Source: Miltoncostaea sp963771025
Lineage (GTDB): Bacteria; Actinomycetota; Thermoleophilia; Miltoncostaeales; Miltoncostaeaceae
Direction of reading: 5' to 3'
Length of the DNA stretch: 64,000 bases
NCBI GenBank assembly: GCA_963771025.1
Contig: CAVYRL010000001.1
Location: forward strand, 558,001 to 622,000
Shown here: in pieces, positions 24,361 through 33,380 of the stretch
Layout of the letters: every line of letters starts with the position of its first letter
Position numbering within the stretch: position 1 is the stretch's first letter
Notes under the pieces: model-generated
What the model was told of the DNA's origin: nothing
Databases searched by the model: none
What the model saw: only the letters and a program-made list of their open reading frames with translations
Translations under genes and position numbers: made by a program

Positions 24361-25410
24361 ATCGGTTTCTGGAGCTACCTGACCGGATTCGGCGGACGCG
24401 ACATGGCCGTCGATCTGGGCACCGCCAACACACTCGTCTATGTGCGCGGACGTGGAATCGTGCTGTCCGAGCCGTCGGTGGTGGCCATCGACCAGCGCTC
24501 GGGTGAGGTCCACGCCGTGGGCATCGAGGCCAAGCGCATGCTCGGGCGCACCCCGGGCAACATCAGCGCGATCCGGCCGCTCAAGGACGGCGTCATCGCC
24601 GACTTCGACGTGACCGAGCAGATGCTGCGCCACTTCATCCAGAAGGTGCACCAGAACAGGTGGGCGCATCCGCGCGTCGTCGTCTGCGTCCCCTCGGGCG
24701 TGACCGGCGTCGAGAAGCGCGCGGTCGAGGAGGCGACCCTGTCGGCCGGCGCCCGCAGCGCCTTCCTCATCGAGGAGCCCATGGCCGCCGCGATCGGGGC
24801 GGGTCTGCCCGTGGCCGAGCCGACCGGCAACATGGTCGTGGACATCGGCGGCGGCACCACCGAGGTCGCGGTCATCTCGCTCGGCGGGATCGTCGTGGCG
24901 CAGTCGATCCGCGTCGGTGGCGACGAGCTGGACGAGGCGATCATCAGCTACGTCAAGAAGGAGTACAAGCTGATGATCGGCAGCCAGACCGCCGAGGAGG
25001 TGAAGCTCGAGATCGGCTCCGCGTACCCCCTTCGCGAAGAGGTTCAGGCCGAGATCAGGGGCCGCGACATGATCACTGGCCTCCCGAAGACGGTGGTGCT
25101 CTCCTCTGAGGATGTCCGGGACGCCCTCGAGGAGCCGCTGGTGCAGATCATCGACGCGGTCAAGAGCACGCTGGACAAGACCCCTCCGGAGCTGGCCTCC
25201 GACATCATGGATCGCGGCATCATGATGGCGGGCGGCGGATCGCTGCTGCAGGGGCTCGACGAGAGGCTGCGTCGCGAGACCGAGATGCCGATCCACGTCG
25301 CCGAGTCGCCGCTGACCTGCGTCGCGGTGGGCTCCGGGCGTTCGCTGGAGGAGTTCGAGGTGATGCAGAAGGCGTCCTCGACCAACGGCCGACACCGGAA
25401 GCGCTACTGA
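24361..25410 (+). CDS. mreB: rod shape-determining protein MreB (apparent ATC start)
   Basis: An actin-like MreB of 349 residues if started at 24361. Phosphate-1 loop DLGTANTLVYVRG, phosphate-2 DIGGGTTEVAVISLGG, and the adenosine motif MMAGGGSLLQGLDERL are all present. MreB filaments direct lateral wall synthesis. Homology demands the N-terminal membrane-binding stretch GFWSYLTGFGGRDM before DLGTAN, yet the codon at its head is ATC (24361-24363), and no ATG, GTG or TTG lies between it and the upstream in-frame TGA. A strong GGGGGAGG site sits five bases before the ATC. The first ATG (24403) would remove 14 residues of the amphipathic helix. Either a rare AUC start or a base error is implied. 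Confidence 0.9.
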   Translation: MGFWSYLTGFGGRDMAVDLGTANTLVYVRGRGIVLSEPSVVAIDQRSGEVHAVGIEAKRMLGRTPGNISAIRPLKDGVIADFDVTEQMLRHFIQKVHQNRWAHPRVVVCVPSGVTGVEKRAVEEATLSAGARSAFLIEEPMAAAIGAGLPVAEPTGNMVVDIGGGTTEVAVISLGGIVVAQSIRVGGDELDEAIISYVKKEYKLMIGSQTAEEVKLEIGSAYPLREEVQAEIRGRDMITGLPKTVVLSSEDVRDALEEPLVQIIDAVKSTLDKTPPELASDIMDRGIMMAGGGSLLQGLDERLRRETEMPIHVAESPLTCVAVGSGRSLEEFEVMQKASSTNGRHRKRY

Positions 25411-25438
25411 GCGGTCGCCGGTCCAGACGGCTCCGCTG

Positions 25439-26368
25439 ATGGCGGTCCCGGCCAGCAGCGGGATCGCGCGTCGCCGGGCCACCGTCCGCCGCGCCGTCAT
25501 CGGCGGGCTCGTCGTGGTCTGCCTCGTCATCTTCACCGGATACTTCCGCGAGGCGTCCGGCGGTCCCTTCCACAGCGTTCAGAACGGCGCGGCGAGCGTG
25601 GTCTCGCCGGTTCAGGAGGTGGCCACCCGCGCGGTGCAGCCCCTCCGCGACGGGTGGGGCTGGATGAGCAGCCTGCGCGACGCGCGCGATCGCGCCGCGA
25701 GCCTCCAGAAGGAGAACGAGGTGCTGCGGGCCGCCGCCGCCGACAACATCGTGCGCGACCAGAAGCTGGCCGAGCTCGAGTCCCTGCAGGGGGTCGAGAC
25801 GACCATCGACGCCACCCAGCAGCTCGGCAAGAACTACAAGGCCGTGCGGGGACTGATCTACAGCCGCTCGATCACCGACTGGTACCGCAGCGCCCGCATC
25901 GACGTCGGCGCGTCCGAGGGCGTGAGGCGCAACTCGCCCGTGGTCGCCGGCGCCAACCGCGGCGCCGCCCTGGTGGGCGTGGTCACGGCCACCAGCTCCA
26001 ACTCCTCGCAGGTGGCCTTCCTCACCGACGGGCGCACCGAGGCGGGCGCGTCGATCCCCGAGGCGGGCAACTATCAGGGCCTCGTCCAGTCGACCACGCC
26101 GGGCGAGCTCGAGATGACCGGCATCCCGCGCGCCGCGCCGGTCAAGACCGGCCAGACCGTCGTGACCGGCGGCTTCGACAGCCTCGCGCTGCCATCGATC
26201 TATCCTCGCGGCATCCCGATCGGCCTCGTGACCAGCGTCGGGAGTCAGGAGGTCGATGTGCAGCAGACTGTCCAGGTGACCCCGCTCGTGGATCCGCGCA
26301 AGCTGTCGTACCTGGTGGTGCTCGCGCCGGTCAGCGCCAAGGCCAAGCAGCGGGCGGCCGGCGGATGA
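25439..26368 (+). CDS. mreC: rod shape-determining protein MreC
   Basis: A 309-residue bitopic protein: cytoplasmic Arg-rich N-terminus, one membrane span near 18-38 (AVIGGLVVVCLVIFTGYF), a coiled coil (RDRAASLQKENEVLRAAAAD) and the periplasmic beta-domain pair with SRSITDWYRSARIDVGASEG and the conserved YPRGIPIGLV. It scaffolds the elongasome by contacting PBP2 and MreB. ATG 25439 lies 28 bases after mreB. Its stop overlaps mreD (ATGA). Confidence 0.94.
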   Translation: MAVPASSGIARRRATVRRAVIGGLVVVCLVIFTGYFREASGGPFHSVQNGAASVVSPVQEVATRAVQPLRDGWGWMSSLRDARDRAASLQKENEVLRAAAADNIVRDQKLAELESLQGVETTIDATQQLGKNYKAVRGLIYSRSITDWYRSARIDVGASEGVRRNSPVVAGANRGAALVGVVTATSSNSSQVAFLTDGRTEAGASIPEAGNYQGLVQSTTPGELEMTGIPRAAPVKTGQTVVTGGFDSLALPSIYPRGIPIGLVTSVGSQEVDVQQTVQVTPLVDPRKLSYLVVLAPVSAKAKQRAAGG

Positions 26369-26952
26369 GCAATGAGGTCACCTCGCCGCCGCGCGCGGTC
26401 GGCCCCGCCACCCCGCGCCCCCGGTCGCGCCCGGGGGGCAGCGGCCTGGGCTGGGTGGCCGGCATGGTCGTCGTGGCCGTGCTGCTCGAGGTCGCGGTGA
26501 TGCCCTACGTCAACGTCTCGCGCGGCATCCCCGACCTGATCGCCCCGACCGTCGTGGTCATCGCGCTGCTGCGCGGCACGCTGGTGGGCGCCGTCGCCGG
26601 CTTCAGCGCCGGCCTGCTGGTGGAGCTCACCGCCCCGATCGGCACCCTCGGCGTGCTCGCGTTGCTGTATCTGGGCGTCGGCGCCTTCTGCGGGCGCTAC
26701 TGTGAGCGCGAGGAATCGGCCAGCGTGCTGGCGCCGCTCGGCCTCTCGGTGGTGGCCGCCCTCGCGGTGCAGGTGGGCTACCTGGCGTTCCAGCTGCTGC
26801 TGGGCAACGACATGCCGGCCTCCGAGCTGGTGGGCCAGGTCATCTTCCCGACGGTCGCCCTCACCGCGCTGCTGAGCCCGCCCGTGCTGCTCGTCGGTCG
26901 CCGCCTTCTCGGCCGCCCGCAGGTGATCGAGCCCTACGTGATGCGCGGATGA
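26365..26952 (+). CDS. mreD: rod shape-determining protein MreD
   Basis: A 195-residue integral membrane protein with about five hydrophobic helices (GWVAGMVVVAVLLEVAVMPY; LIAPTVVVIALLRGTLVGAV; and others), preceded by a Pro/Arg-rich cytoplasmic N-terminus. Its position between mreC and the PBP2 gene and the typical MreD helix pattern support the call. ATG 26365 overlaps the mreC stop and its stop overlaps the mrdA start. Confidence 0.9.
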   Translation: MSNEVTSPPRAVGPATPRPRSRPGGSGLGWVAGMVVVAVLLEVAVMPYVNVSRGIPDLIAPTVVVIALLRGTLVGAVAGFSAGLLVELTAPIGTLGVLALLYLGVGAFCGRYCEREESASVLAPLGLSVVAALAVQVGYLAFQLLLGNDMPASELVGQVIFPTVALTALLSPPVLLVGRRLLGRPQVIEPYVMRG

Positions 26953-28913
26953 GCACGAGCTCCCCACCGCGGCGCCCGCCGCGGCGCACCGGCGGCGGCT
27001 CCGGCGGCGGATGGGCTCCCGCCCTCACGCCGCGCACCGCCGTGCGCATCGCCATCCTCGGCGGCATCGCCATGAGCCTGCTGGGCATCCTGCTGGTGCG
27101 CCTCTGGTTCCTGCAGGTGATCAGCGGCGAGGAGTACGCGGCGAAGGCCGAGGGCAACCGCCTGCGCACCGTCATCACCCAGGCCGCGCGCGGCAACATC
27201 CTCACCCGCGACGGAACGCCCCTCGTCCAGAACAAGATCGGCGAGAACCTCGTCGCGTCTCCGCGCGACCTGACGGGCAAGCAGCGCACGTTGGTGCTCA
27301 CCCGCCTGGCCCGCAAGCTCACCGCGCTGGGCGAGCCGGTCACGGCCAAGGAGCTGATCGCCAAGGTCAAGGCCGGCGACAACCAGCCCCTGCAGTCGGT
27401 GGTGCTGCTCGAGAACATCGACCAGAAGCTCTTCCGCTACCTGGCCGAGCGCCGCCGCGACTACCCGGGCCTCACGCTGGAGCAGAGCTACCTGCGCTCC
27501 TATCCCGAGGGCCAGCTCGCGGCCCACCTGCTGGGCAGCACGGGCCGCATCGGCCCGCAGGACATCGCGGCCTACCGCAAGGCCGGCTACAGCGGCAACG
27601 AGACCGTCGGCGTCGGGGGCGTGGAGCAGACGTACGAGAAGTTCCTGGCCGGCACGCCGGGCCAGACGGTGGTGGAGGTGGACGCCGCCGGTGAGCCCCA
27701 GGGCCGGGGGTACGTGTCGTTGACCAGCGCCACCCCGGGCCACAACATCGAGCTCTCGATCGACGGCCCCACGCAGAAGGCGCTCGAGGCCTCGATCGCC
27801 AACGCCGCGCGGATCACCGGCGCCCAGGGCGCGGCCGGCGTGGCCATGGATCCGCGCACCGGCGAGGTGCTCGCCCTGGCCTCGTACCCCACCTATTCGC
27901 CCTCGGCGTTCGTGACGCGCAACCCGAAGACGCTCGCGGCGCTCAACAACGACGGGTCGCGGCCGCTGTTCGACCGCGCGATCGCCGGGCAGTACCCGTC
28001 CGGGTCGACGTTCAAGCCGATCACCGCGGCCGCCGCTCTGAAGGTCGGGGCGCTGACCCCCGGCGAGCAGCTCGAATCGCCCTCGTCGATCGTGCTCCAC
28101 AAGCAGCGCTTCAGGAACTTCCGGGGGCACTCGCACGGCCTCGTCACGCTGCCCACGGCCATCGAGGTGTCCAGCGACACGTTCTTCTACCAGGTGGCCG
28201 ACAGGCTCTGGAGCAAGCAGGACACCAAGGCCCGGAGCTTCCCCCTGCAGGCCGAGGCGCGCTCGTTCGGGCTGGGCGAGAAGACCGGCATCGACCTTCC
28301 GGGCGAGCAGCCCGGCCTCATGCCCGACCCGCTCTGGAAGCAGAAGCGGTTCAAGGGCTCGCAGTACACCGACTTCCAGCGCAGCTGGCTGGCCGGCGAC
28401 ACCATCCAGCTCGGCGTGGGCCAGGGCTACCTGCTGGCCACCCCGCTGCAGATGGCCGCCGCGTACGGCGCCATCGCCGACGGCGGCACGCTGCGCACTC
28501 CGACGCTCGGCCGCGAGGTGCTCGATCCCAACGGCCGGGTGGCCCAGCAGCTCTCCCGGGGGCGGCCCACCAGGCAGGTCGACATCAGCGCGGCCCACCT
28601 GGCCACCATCAAGGAGGGGCTCTACGAGGCCGCCAACGGGGCGGACGGCACCTCCAGCAGCGTGTTCTCCAGCCTGCCGGCCGGCAAGAAGGTGGCGGGC
28701 AAGACCGGCACCGCCGAGCCCGGCGACGGCGGCCTCGACCACTCCTGGTTCGTGGGCTACGCGCCCTACGACAACCCCGAGATCGTGGTCGCGGTGGTCG
28801 TCGAGCGCGCCGGCACGGGCGCCAACGCGGCCGCCCCGGCGGTGTGCCGCACGATGGGCGCCTACCTCAAGTTCGACGCCAATCTCTGCGGCGAGCCGAC
28901 GGTGACCCGATGA
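26949..28913 (+). CDS. mrdA: penicillin-binding protein 2, elongasome transpeptidase
   Basis: A 654-residue class B PBP. After a Gly/Arg-rich N-terminus and one membrane anchor (~33-55), the pedestal domain leads to the transpeptidase: the active-site Ser is in SGSTFKPITA (near residue 352), the second motif is SSD (VSSDTFFYQ) and KTGTAEP lies near 585. It cross-links peptidoglycan along the cell side wall together with RodA. It overlaps mreD and rodA by four bases each, so the five genes are one translationally coupled operon. Confidence 0.96.
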   Translation: MSTSSPPRRPPRRTGGGSGGGWAPALTPRTAVRIAILGGIAMSLLGILLVRLWFLQVISGEEYAAKAEGNRLRTVITQAARGNILTRDGTPLVQNKIGENLVASPRDLTGKQRTLVLTRLARKLTALGEPVTAKELIAKVKAGDNQPLQSVVLLENIDQKLFRYLAERRRDYPGLTLEQSYLRSYPEGQLAAHLLGSTGRIGPQDIAAYRKAGYSGNETVGVGGVEQTYEKFLAGTPGQTVVEVDAAGEPQGRGYVSLTSATPGHNIELSIDGPTQKALEASIANAARITGAQGAAGVAMDPRTGEVLALASYPTYSPSAFVTRNPKTLAALNNDGSRPLFDRAIAGQYPSGSTFKPITAAAALKVGALTPGEQLESPSSIVLHKQRFRNFRGHSHGLVTLPTAIEVSSDTFFYQVADRLWSKQDTKARSFPLQAEARSFGLGEKTGIDLPGEQPGLMPDPLWKQKRFKGSQYTDFQRSWLAGDTIQLGVGQGYLLATPLQMAAAYGAIADGGTLRTPTLGREVLDPNGRVAQQLSRGRPTRQVDISAAHLATIKEGLYEAANGADGTSSSVFSSLPAGKKVAGKTGTAEPGDGGLDHSWFVGYAPYDNPEIVVAVVVERAGTGANAAAPAVCRTMGAYLKFDANLCGEPTVTR

Positions 28914-30082
28914 GCACCGTCGCCACCGGACGCCGCTCCTCGTCGGGCACCTCCGAGCGCCTGCGCGGGATGCTGGGCGGGCTCGACTGGATCATGCTGC
29001 TGGCCGTCGCGCTCATCAGCGGCCTCAGCATCTTCATCGTCGGCGAGGCCACCAAGAACGACGTCCCCGGCGACCCGAGCTTCTACGTCAACCGGCAGAT
29101 CCTGTTCATCACGGTCGGCACGGTGCTGATGATCGTCGCCACCCGCCTCAACCTCGACAAGCTCGCGCGCTGGGCGTGGGGCCTGTGGGGCGGCCTCTTG
29201 GGGTCGCTGGCCGTCGTGTTCGTGGTGGGCACCGCGGTCAAGGGATCCAACCGCTGGATCGACATCGGCCCCTTCAACCTGCAGCCGTCCGAGATCGGCA
29301 AGGTGCTGCTGGCGATCATCCTGGCCGGCATCGCCATCGAGCGCATGGAGGACGTGGGCAGCACCCGCTTCACGCTGTTCCTGTTCGGCGTCGCCGCGGT
29401 GCCGGCGGCCGTCGTGTTCCTGCAGCCCGACCTCGGCACCTCGCTTGTCTACTTCGCCGTGCTGGGCGCGGTCCTGTTCCTGGCGGGCGTGCCGTGGTCC
29501 CACTTCGCGGTGGCCGGGTCGGTGCTCGCCATCCTGATCCTGGGGGTGCTCTGGATCCTGCCCTCGGCGGGCGTCCACGTTCTCCAGGACTACCAGGTGG
29601 AGCGCCTCACGGCGTTCATCGGCGCGCAGCGCGACTCGAGCGACGCCGGGTACCAGCTGGACCAGAGCAAGACGGCCATCGGGTCGGGCGGGGCGCTGGG
29701 CAAGGGGCCCAACGGGGCCACCCAGGCCAACGGCGACTTCATCCCCGAGCACCACACCGACTTCATCTTCGCGGTCACCTCCGAGATGTTCGGTTTCGCC
29801 GGAGGGGGATTGCTCATCCTGCTGTTCGCGCTGGTCATCTGGAGGGGGCTGAGAACCATGGCCCGGGCCTCCAGCCAGGTCGACATGCTGGTGGCCGGAG
29901 GCATCGTGGCCATGATCGGCTTCCAGGTGTTCGTTAACATCGGCATGACCGTGGGCATCATGCCGATCACAGGGATCCCCCTGCCACTGATGAGTTACGG
30001 GGGAAGCCACACCATTTCCACGATGGTCGCCATCGGCCTGCTCCTCGGCATCCACCAACGCCGCTCCCCCATCCGCGGGTAG
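28910..30082 (+). CDS. rodA: RodA, SEDS-family peptidoglycan glycosyltransferase
   Basis: A 390-residue polytopic SEDS protein with about ten membrane helices. Hallmarks include GSNRWIDIGPFNLQPSEIGKV, QPDLGTSLVY, FIPEHHTDFIFAV and GIPLPLMSYGGSHTI at the C-terminus. RodA polymerises lipid II in complex with PBP2. ATG 28910 overlaps the mrdA stop; a longer frame starting at 28844 runs inside mrdA and is not used. Confidence 0.95.
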   Translation: MSTVATGRRSSSGTSERLRGMLGGLDWIMLLAVALISGLSIFIVGEATKNDVPGDPSFYVNRQILFITVGTVLMIVATRLNLDKLARWAWGLWGGLLGSLAVVFVVGTAVKGSNRWIDIGPFNLQPSEIGKVLLAIILAGIAIERMEDVGSTRFTLFLFGVAAVPAAVVFLQPDLGTSLVYFAVLGAVLFLAGVPWSHFAVAGSVLAILILGVLWILPSAGVHVLQDYQVERLTAFIGAQRDSSDAGYQLDQSKTAIGSGGALGKGPNGATQANGDFIPEHHTDFIFAVTSEMFGFAGGGLLILLFALVIWRGLRTMARASSQVDMLVAGGIVAMIGFQVFVNIGMTVGIMPITGIPLPLMSYGGSHTISTMVAIGLLLGIHQRRSPIRG

Positions 30083-30091
30083 GGTCAGCAC

Positions 30092-30967
30092 GTGGGAGCC
30101 ATGGGCCTCGCGGCGCGGGGCGCGAGATTCGTGCGGCCTCTGGCCGAGGCCGTGCGCGGCGCCGAGGCCACCTCTGAGGAGGCCGGCCTGATCGCCCTGC
30201 TGCCGGGTGATCCCGCGGGCACCGAGCGCATGCGTCAGTTGCTGGCGGATCCGGTCGCCGAGGCCAGCGAGAACGCCCTGGCCATCATGGTGGTGCGCCC
30301 CGACACCGACATCTCGATCGGCGCGCCCGCCCTGGCGCGGCGCCGCCGGTCGGGCGGAGGGGCGCTCGCGATCATCGTGGGCGACGCCGTCTCCACGGCC
30401 CGCATCGAGGCGCGCCTGCTCAACGGGCACCACCTGGAGCCCTCCAACATCGCCCACGTGCCCTCGCTCGAGGGCGAGGGTGGCGAGCGGGCCCTCGACG
30501 CCGTGATGCGCACCCTCGGCGATGGCGCGGCCGCGGCCGCGCGCCGCTATCCGGGCCTGCGCCCGGTGGTCGGCCGCAAGCTGGTCTCGCGGGCCTCGCG
30601 CCGCGCCGGCATCATCGGCGTGCTGCCCCTGCCCGGCGTCGATCTTCCGGTTCTCGCGCTCATCCAGGTGCGCCTGGTGTCCGAGCTCGCCGCCATCCAC
30701 GACCGTCCGCCGGGCCCCGAGCGCGCCGTCGGGGCGGCCGCGGTGGTCGGTGCGGGATTTGGCTGGAGGGCGCTGGGTCGCAGTGCCTCCGGCATGGTTC
30801 CCGGCGTGGGGTGGGCCGTGCGTGGCACGGTCGCCTACGGCGCCACCTGGGCCGTCGGCGAGGCCGCGCTCGCGCGGTCCGCCGCGGGCCATGACCTGAT
30901 CGAGGGTGCGCCGATCGACAAGGTGCGCCCGGTGATCGACCGCGTCTTCGGCCGACTGAGCCGCTGA
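30092..30967 (+). CDS. DUF697-like membrane-associated protein (unknown function)
   Basis: A 291-residue protein. The first half has a Rossmann-like alternation with LAIMVVRPDTDISIG and LAIIVGDAVS but lacks GTPase G1-G4 motifs. The second half contains hydrophobic GIIGVLPLPGVDLPVLALIQ and a Gly/Ala-rich amphipathic region, resembling the DUF697/YcjF module found with or next to Era-like GTPases. I am unsure of the family. GTG 30092 follows the rodA stop by nine bases and the next gene is 25 bases downstream, so it is probably part of the mre-rod-rng transcript. Confidence 0.7.
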   Translation: MGAMGLAARGARFVRPLAEAVRGAEATSEEAGLIALLPGDPAGTERMRQLLADPVAEASENALAIMVVRPDTDISIGAPALARRRRSGGGALAIIVGDAVSTARIEARLLNGHHLEPSNIAHVPSLEGEGGERALDAVMRTLGDGAAAAARRYPGLRPVVGRKLVSRASRRAGIIGVLPLPGVDLPVLALIQVRLVSELAAIHDRPPGPERAVGAAAVVGAGFGWRALGRSASGMVPGVGWAVRGTVAYGATWAVGEAALARSAAGHDLIEGAPIDKVRPVIDRVFGRLSR

Positions 30968-30992
30968 TGCCCCATTCGGAGGGGAGCTTCTC

Positions 30993-32543
30993 CTGAAAAA
31001 GCAGATCCTGGTGTCGGTCGACCGCGCCGAGACGCGCGTCGCGATCCTCGAGGACGGCCGCGCCGCAGAGTGTTACATCGAGCGACGTGGGCACCGCTCC
31101 GTCGTGGGTCACGTGTGGAAGGGGCGGGTCGAGAACGTGCTCGCCGGCATGGAGGCCGCGTTCATCGAGATCGGCCTCGAGAAGAACGGCTTCCTGCACG
31201 TGGACGAGGTCGTCGCGATGGGCGTGCCCAAGCGCAAGCGCCAGATCGCCGAGCTGCTCAAGCGCGGCGACGAGGTGCTGGTGCAGGCCACCAAGGATCC
31301 CATGGGCACCAAGGGCGTGCGCCTCACCATGCAGCTCTCGCTGGCCGGGCGCTTCGTGGTCTACGTGCCCTTCGGCGAGGGCGTGGGAGTCAGCAAGCGC
31401 CTGTCCGACGACGAGCGCACCCGCCTGCGGTCGATCTGCAACGCGCTGCCCATGGAGACCGGCGGCCTGATCGTGCGCACCGCCGCCTCCGGCGCGTCGG
31501 CCCGCGAGATCGCGCGCGACCTGACGTTTCTCAAGCGCCTCTGGCTCACCCTGCAGGAGCGCGGCGGCCTGGCCAAGGCGCCCACGCTGCTCTACTCCGA
31601 GGCCGACATCTCGCTGCGGGTGATCCGCGACCTGCTCAACACGGACGTCGAGGAGGTGATGGTCGACGACGAGGCCCAGTTCGAGCGCATCACGGGCTTC
31701 CTGCGCCGCACCTCGCCCGAGATGGCCGACCGCGTGCGCCACTGGACCGACGATCAGCCGCTGTTCGAGGCCCACGGGGTCGAGGCGTCGGTGCGCTCCA
31801 CCATGGACCGCCGCGTGCCGCTCTCGTCGGGCGGCTACCTGGTGATCGACGACACCGAGGCCATGACGGTCATCGACGTCAACAGCGGCCGCAACGTGGG
31901 CAAGGGCGGCTCGCGCCTCGAGGACACCATCACCAAGACCAACCTCGAGGCCGCCACCGAGGTGGTGCGCCAGCTGCGCCTGCGCGACATCGGCGGCATC
32001 ATCATCATCGACTTCATCGACATGGACGACGACCGCAACCGCAAGGCGGTCAAGTCGGCGCTCGACACCGCCCTCGCGGGCGACCGCACGCGCACCTACG
32101 TCGTCGACATCTCACCGCTCGGCCTGGTGGAGATGACCCGCCAGAACATCTCCGACGGGCCGCGCGAGATCATGACCGAGGTGTGTCCCACCTGCGCCGG
32201 CGTCGGGGTCATCCCCAGCGACGAGACCCACGCCATCACCGTCGAGCGCCACCTGCGCCAGACCCTCAAGGGCCGGGCCGCCGACACCGTGACGGTGCTG
32301 GTCAACCCGCGCATCGCCGACGTGCTCTCGGGCGAGGACGGCGAGCGGCTGGCCGATCTGGAGGCCGAGGTCGGTCTCAAGATCACCCTCCAGCGCGAGC
32401 CCTCGATGTCGCTGCACGACTCCAAGGTGCAGGGAGGCGGCGGCGGGGCGGACGCGCCGGCCGCCAAGGCCGCCACCGCCGAGCCGAAGGCGTCCCGGGG
32501 CGCCTCCGCCCGCCGGCGCGTCTCGAGCCGAACCAGCTCCTAG
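30993..32543 (+). CDS. rng: ribonuclease E/G family protein (apparent CTG start)
   Basis: About 516 residues. An S1 domain lies near 40-130 (GHVWKGRVENVLAGMEAAFI), and the DNase I-like catalytic part carries the two Mg-binding aspartates, near 295 (DVNSGRNVGKG) and 340 (IIDFIDMDDDRNRK). The zinc-link CPTCAGVG near 398 allows dimerisation. It processes rRNA and mRNA. The start that keeps the conserved N-terminus (KKQILVSVDRAETRVAILED) is CTG 30993, with GGAGGGGAG six bases upstream; the first canonical codon, GTG 31011, would trim the first strand by six residues. The C-terminal ~50 residues are low complexity. In many actinobacteria it directly precedes rplU; here an SDR and a sugar island intervene. 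Confidence 0.92.
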   Translation: MKKQILVSVDRAETRVAILEDGRAAECYIERRGHRSVVGHVWKGRVENVLAGMEAAFIEIGLEKNGFLHVDEVVAMGVPKRKRQIAELLKRGDEVLVQATKDPMGTKGVRLTMQLSLAGRFVVYVPFGEGVGVSKRLSDDERTRLRSICNALPMETGGLIVRTAASGASAREIARDLTFLKRLWLTLQERGGLAKAPTLLYSEADISLRVIRDLLNTDVEEVMVDDEAQFERITGFLRRTSPEMADRVRHWTDDQPLFEAHGVEASVRSTMDRRVPLSSGGYLVIDDTEAMTVIDVNSGRNVGKGGSRLEDTITKTNLEAATEVVRQLRLRDIGGIIIIDFIDMDDDRNRKAVKSALDTALAGDRTRTYVVDISPLGLVEMTRQNISDGPREIMTEVCPTCAGVGVIPSDETHAITVERHLRQTLKGRAADTVTVLVNPRIADVLSGEDGERLADLEAEVGLKITLQREPSMSLHDSKVQGGGGGADAPAAKAATAEPKASRGASARRRVSSRTSS

Positions 32544-32557
32544 GCCGCTGCGAAGGT

Positions 32558-32584
32558 CCCCGAGCGCCCCCGGGGCGCTCGGGG
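32558..32584 (+). terminator. strong GC stem-loop after rng
   Basis: CCCCGAGCGCCCC and GGGGCGCTCGGGG form a perfect 13-base inverted repeat with one central base (so a shorter stem with a small loop in practice), 15 bases after the rng stop. It likely ends the mre-rod-rng transcript. Confidence 0.7.
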
Positions 32585-32624
32585 GCGGGCCTGACCCTCG
32601 AGCGCCGGTAGGCTTGCGGGCCGT

Positions 32625-33380
32625 ATGACCGAGCTGGCCGGCACCCGCGCGCTGATCACCGGCGCCACCAGCGGTCTGGGGCTGGCGATGGCCCGCGCGC
32701 TGGCCGAGGCGGGCGCCCGTGTGGCCGTCACCAGCCGCGACGCCGCGCGCGCACGGCGCGCCGCCGCCGACCTGGGCCCCCACGCCCTGGGCCTGGCGCT
32801 CGACGTCCGCGACGAGCGCGCCGTCGCCACCGGGGTCGCCGAGGCGTGGGAGCGCCTCGGGGGCATCGACCTGCTCGTCAACAACGCCGGCATCGGGATG
32901 CGCACCGTCAACCCGCGCTTCCTCTCGGATCCCCTGCCCTTCTGGGAGGTGCCCCCGGACGGCTTTCGCGACGTGCTCGAGACCAAGGCGACCGGCTGCT
33001 TCCTGATGGCGCGCGCGGTGGTGCCGCTGATGCTCGCGGCGGGCGGCGGCCGCATCGTCACGATCTCGATGAACGAGGCCACGATGGTGCGGGCGGGCTT
33101 CGTCCCCTACGGCCCGTCCGGGGCGGCGGTCGAGGCGCTCTCCCGGGTGATGGCGGCCGACCTGGCCGACACCCCGGTCACGGTCAACCTGCTGCTTCCC
33201 GGGGGCGCCACCGACACCGGGATGATCCCCGACGACACCCCCGCCGAGGCCCGCGAGCGCCTGCTCGACCCCGCGATCATGGGCCCGCCCATCGTTTGGC
33301 TCGCCTCGCCCGCGGCGGCCGGGGTCCACGACGAGCGCGTCGTCGCCGCAGGGTTCGAGGAGTGGCGGGCCGCCCGATGA
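32625..33380 (+). CDS. short-chain dehydrogenase/reductase with altered active site
   Basis: A 251-residue SDR. The cofactor loop is TGATSGLGL, the NNAG motif is present (VNNAGIGM) and the catalytic Ser lies in VTISMNEA. The catalytic Tyr is in VPYGPSGAAVEAL, where the Lys expected four residues later (YxxxK) is Gly. Without that Lys, normal SDR chemistry is doubtful, so this may be a non-catalytic or differently acting member. ATG 32625. It sits between the rng terminator and the sugar island and is not part of a clear operon. Confidence 0.85.
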   Translation: MTELAGTRALITGATSGLGLAMARALAEAGARVAVTSRDAARARRAAADLGPHALGLALDVRDERAVATGVAEAWERLGGIDLLVNNAGIGMRTVNPRFLSDPLPFWEVPPDGFRDVLETKATGCFLMARAVVPLMLAAGGGRIVTISMNEATMVRAGFVPYGPSGAAVEALSRVMAADLADTPVTVNLLLPGGATDTGMIPDDTPAEARERLLDPAIMGPPIVWLASPAAAGVHDERVVAAGFEEWRAAR

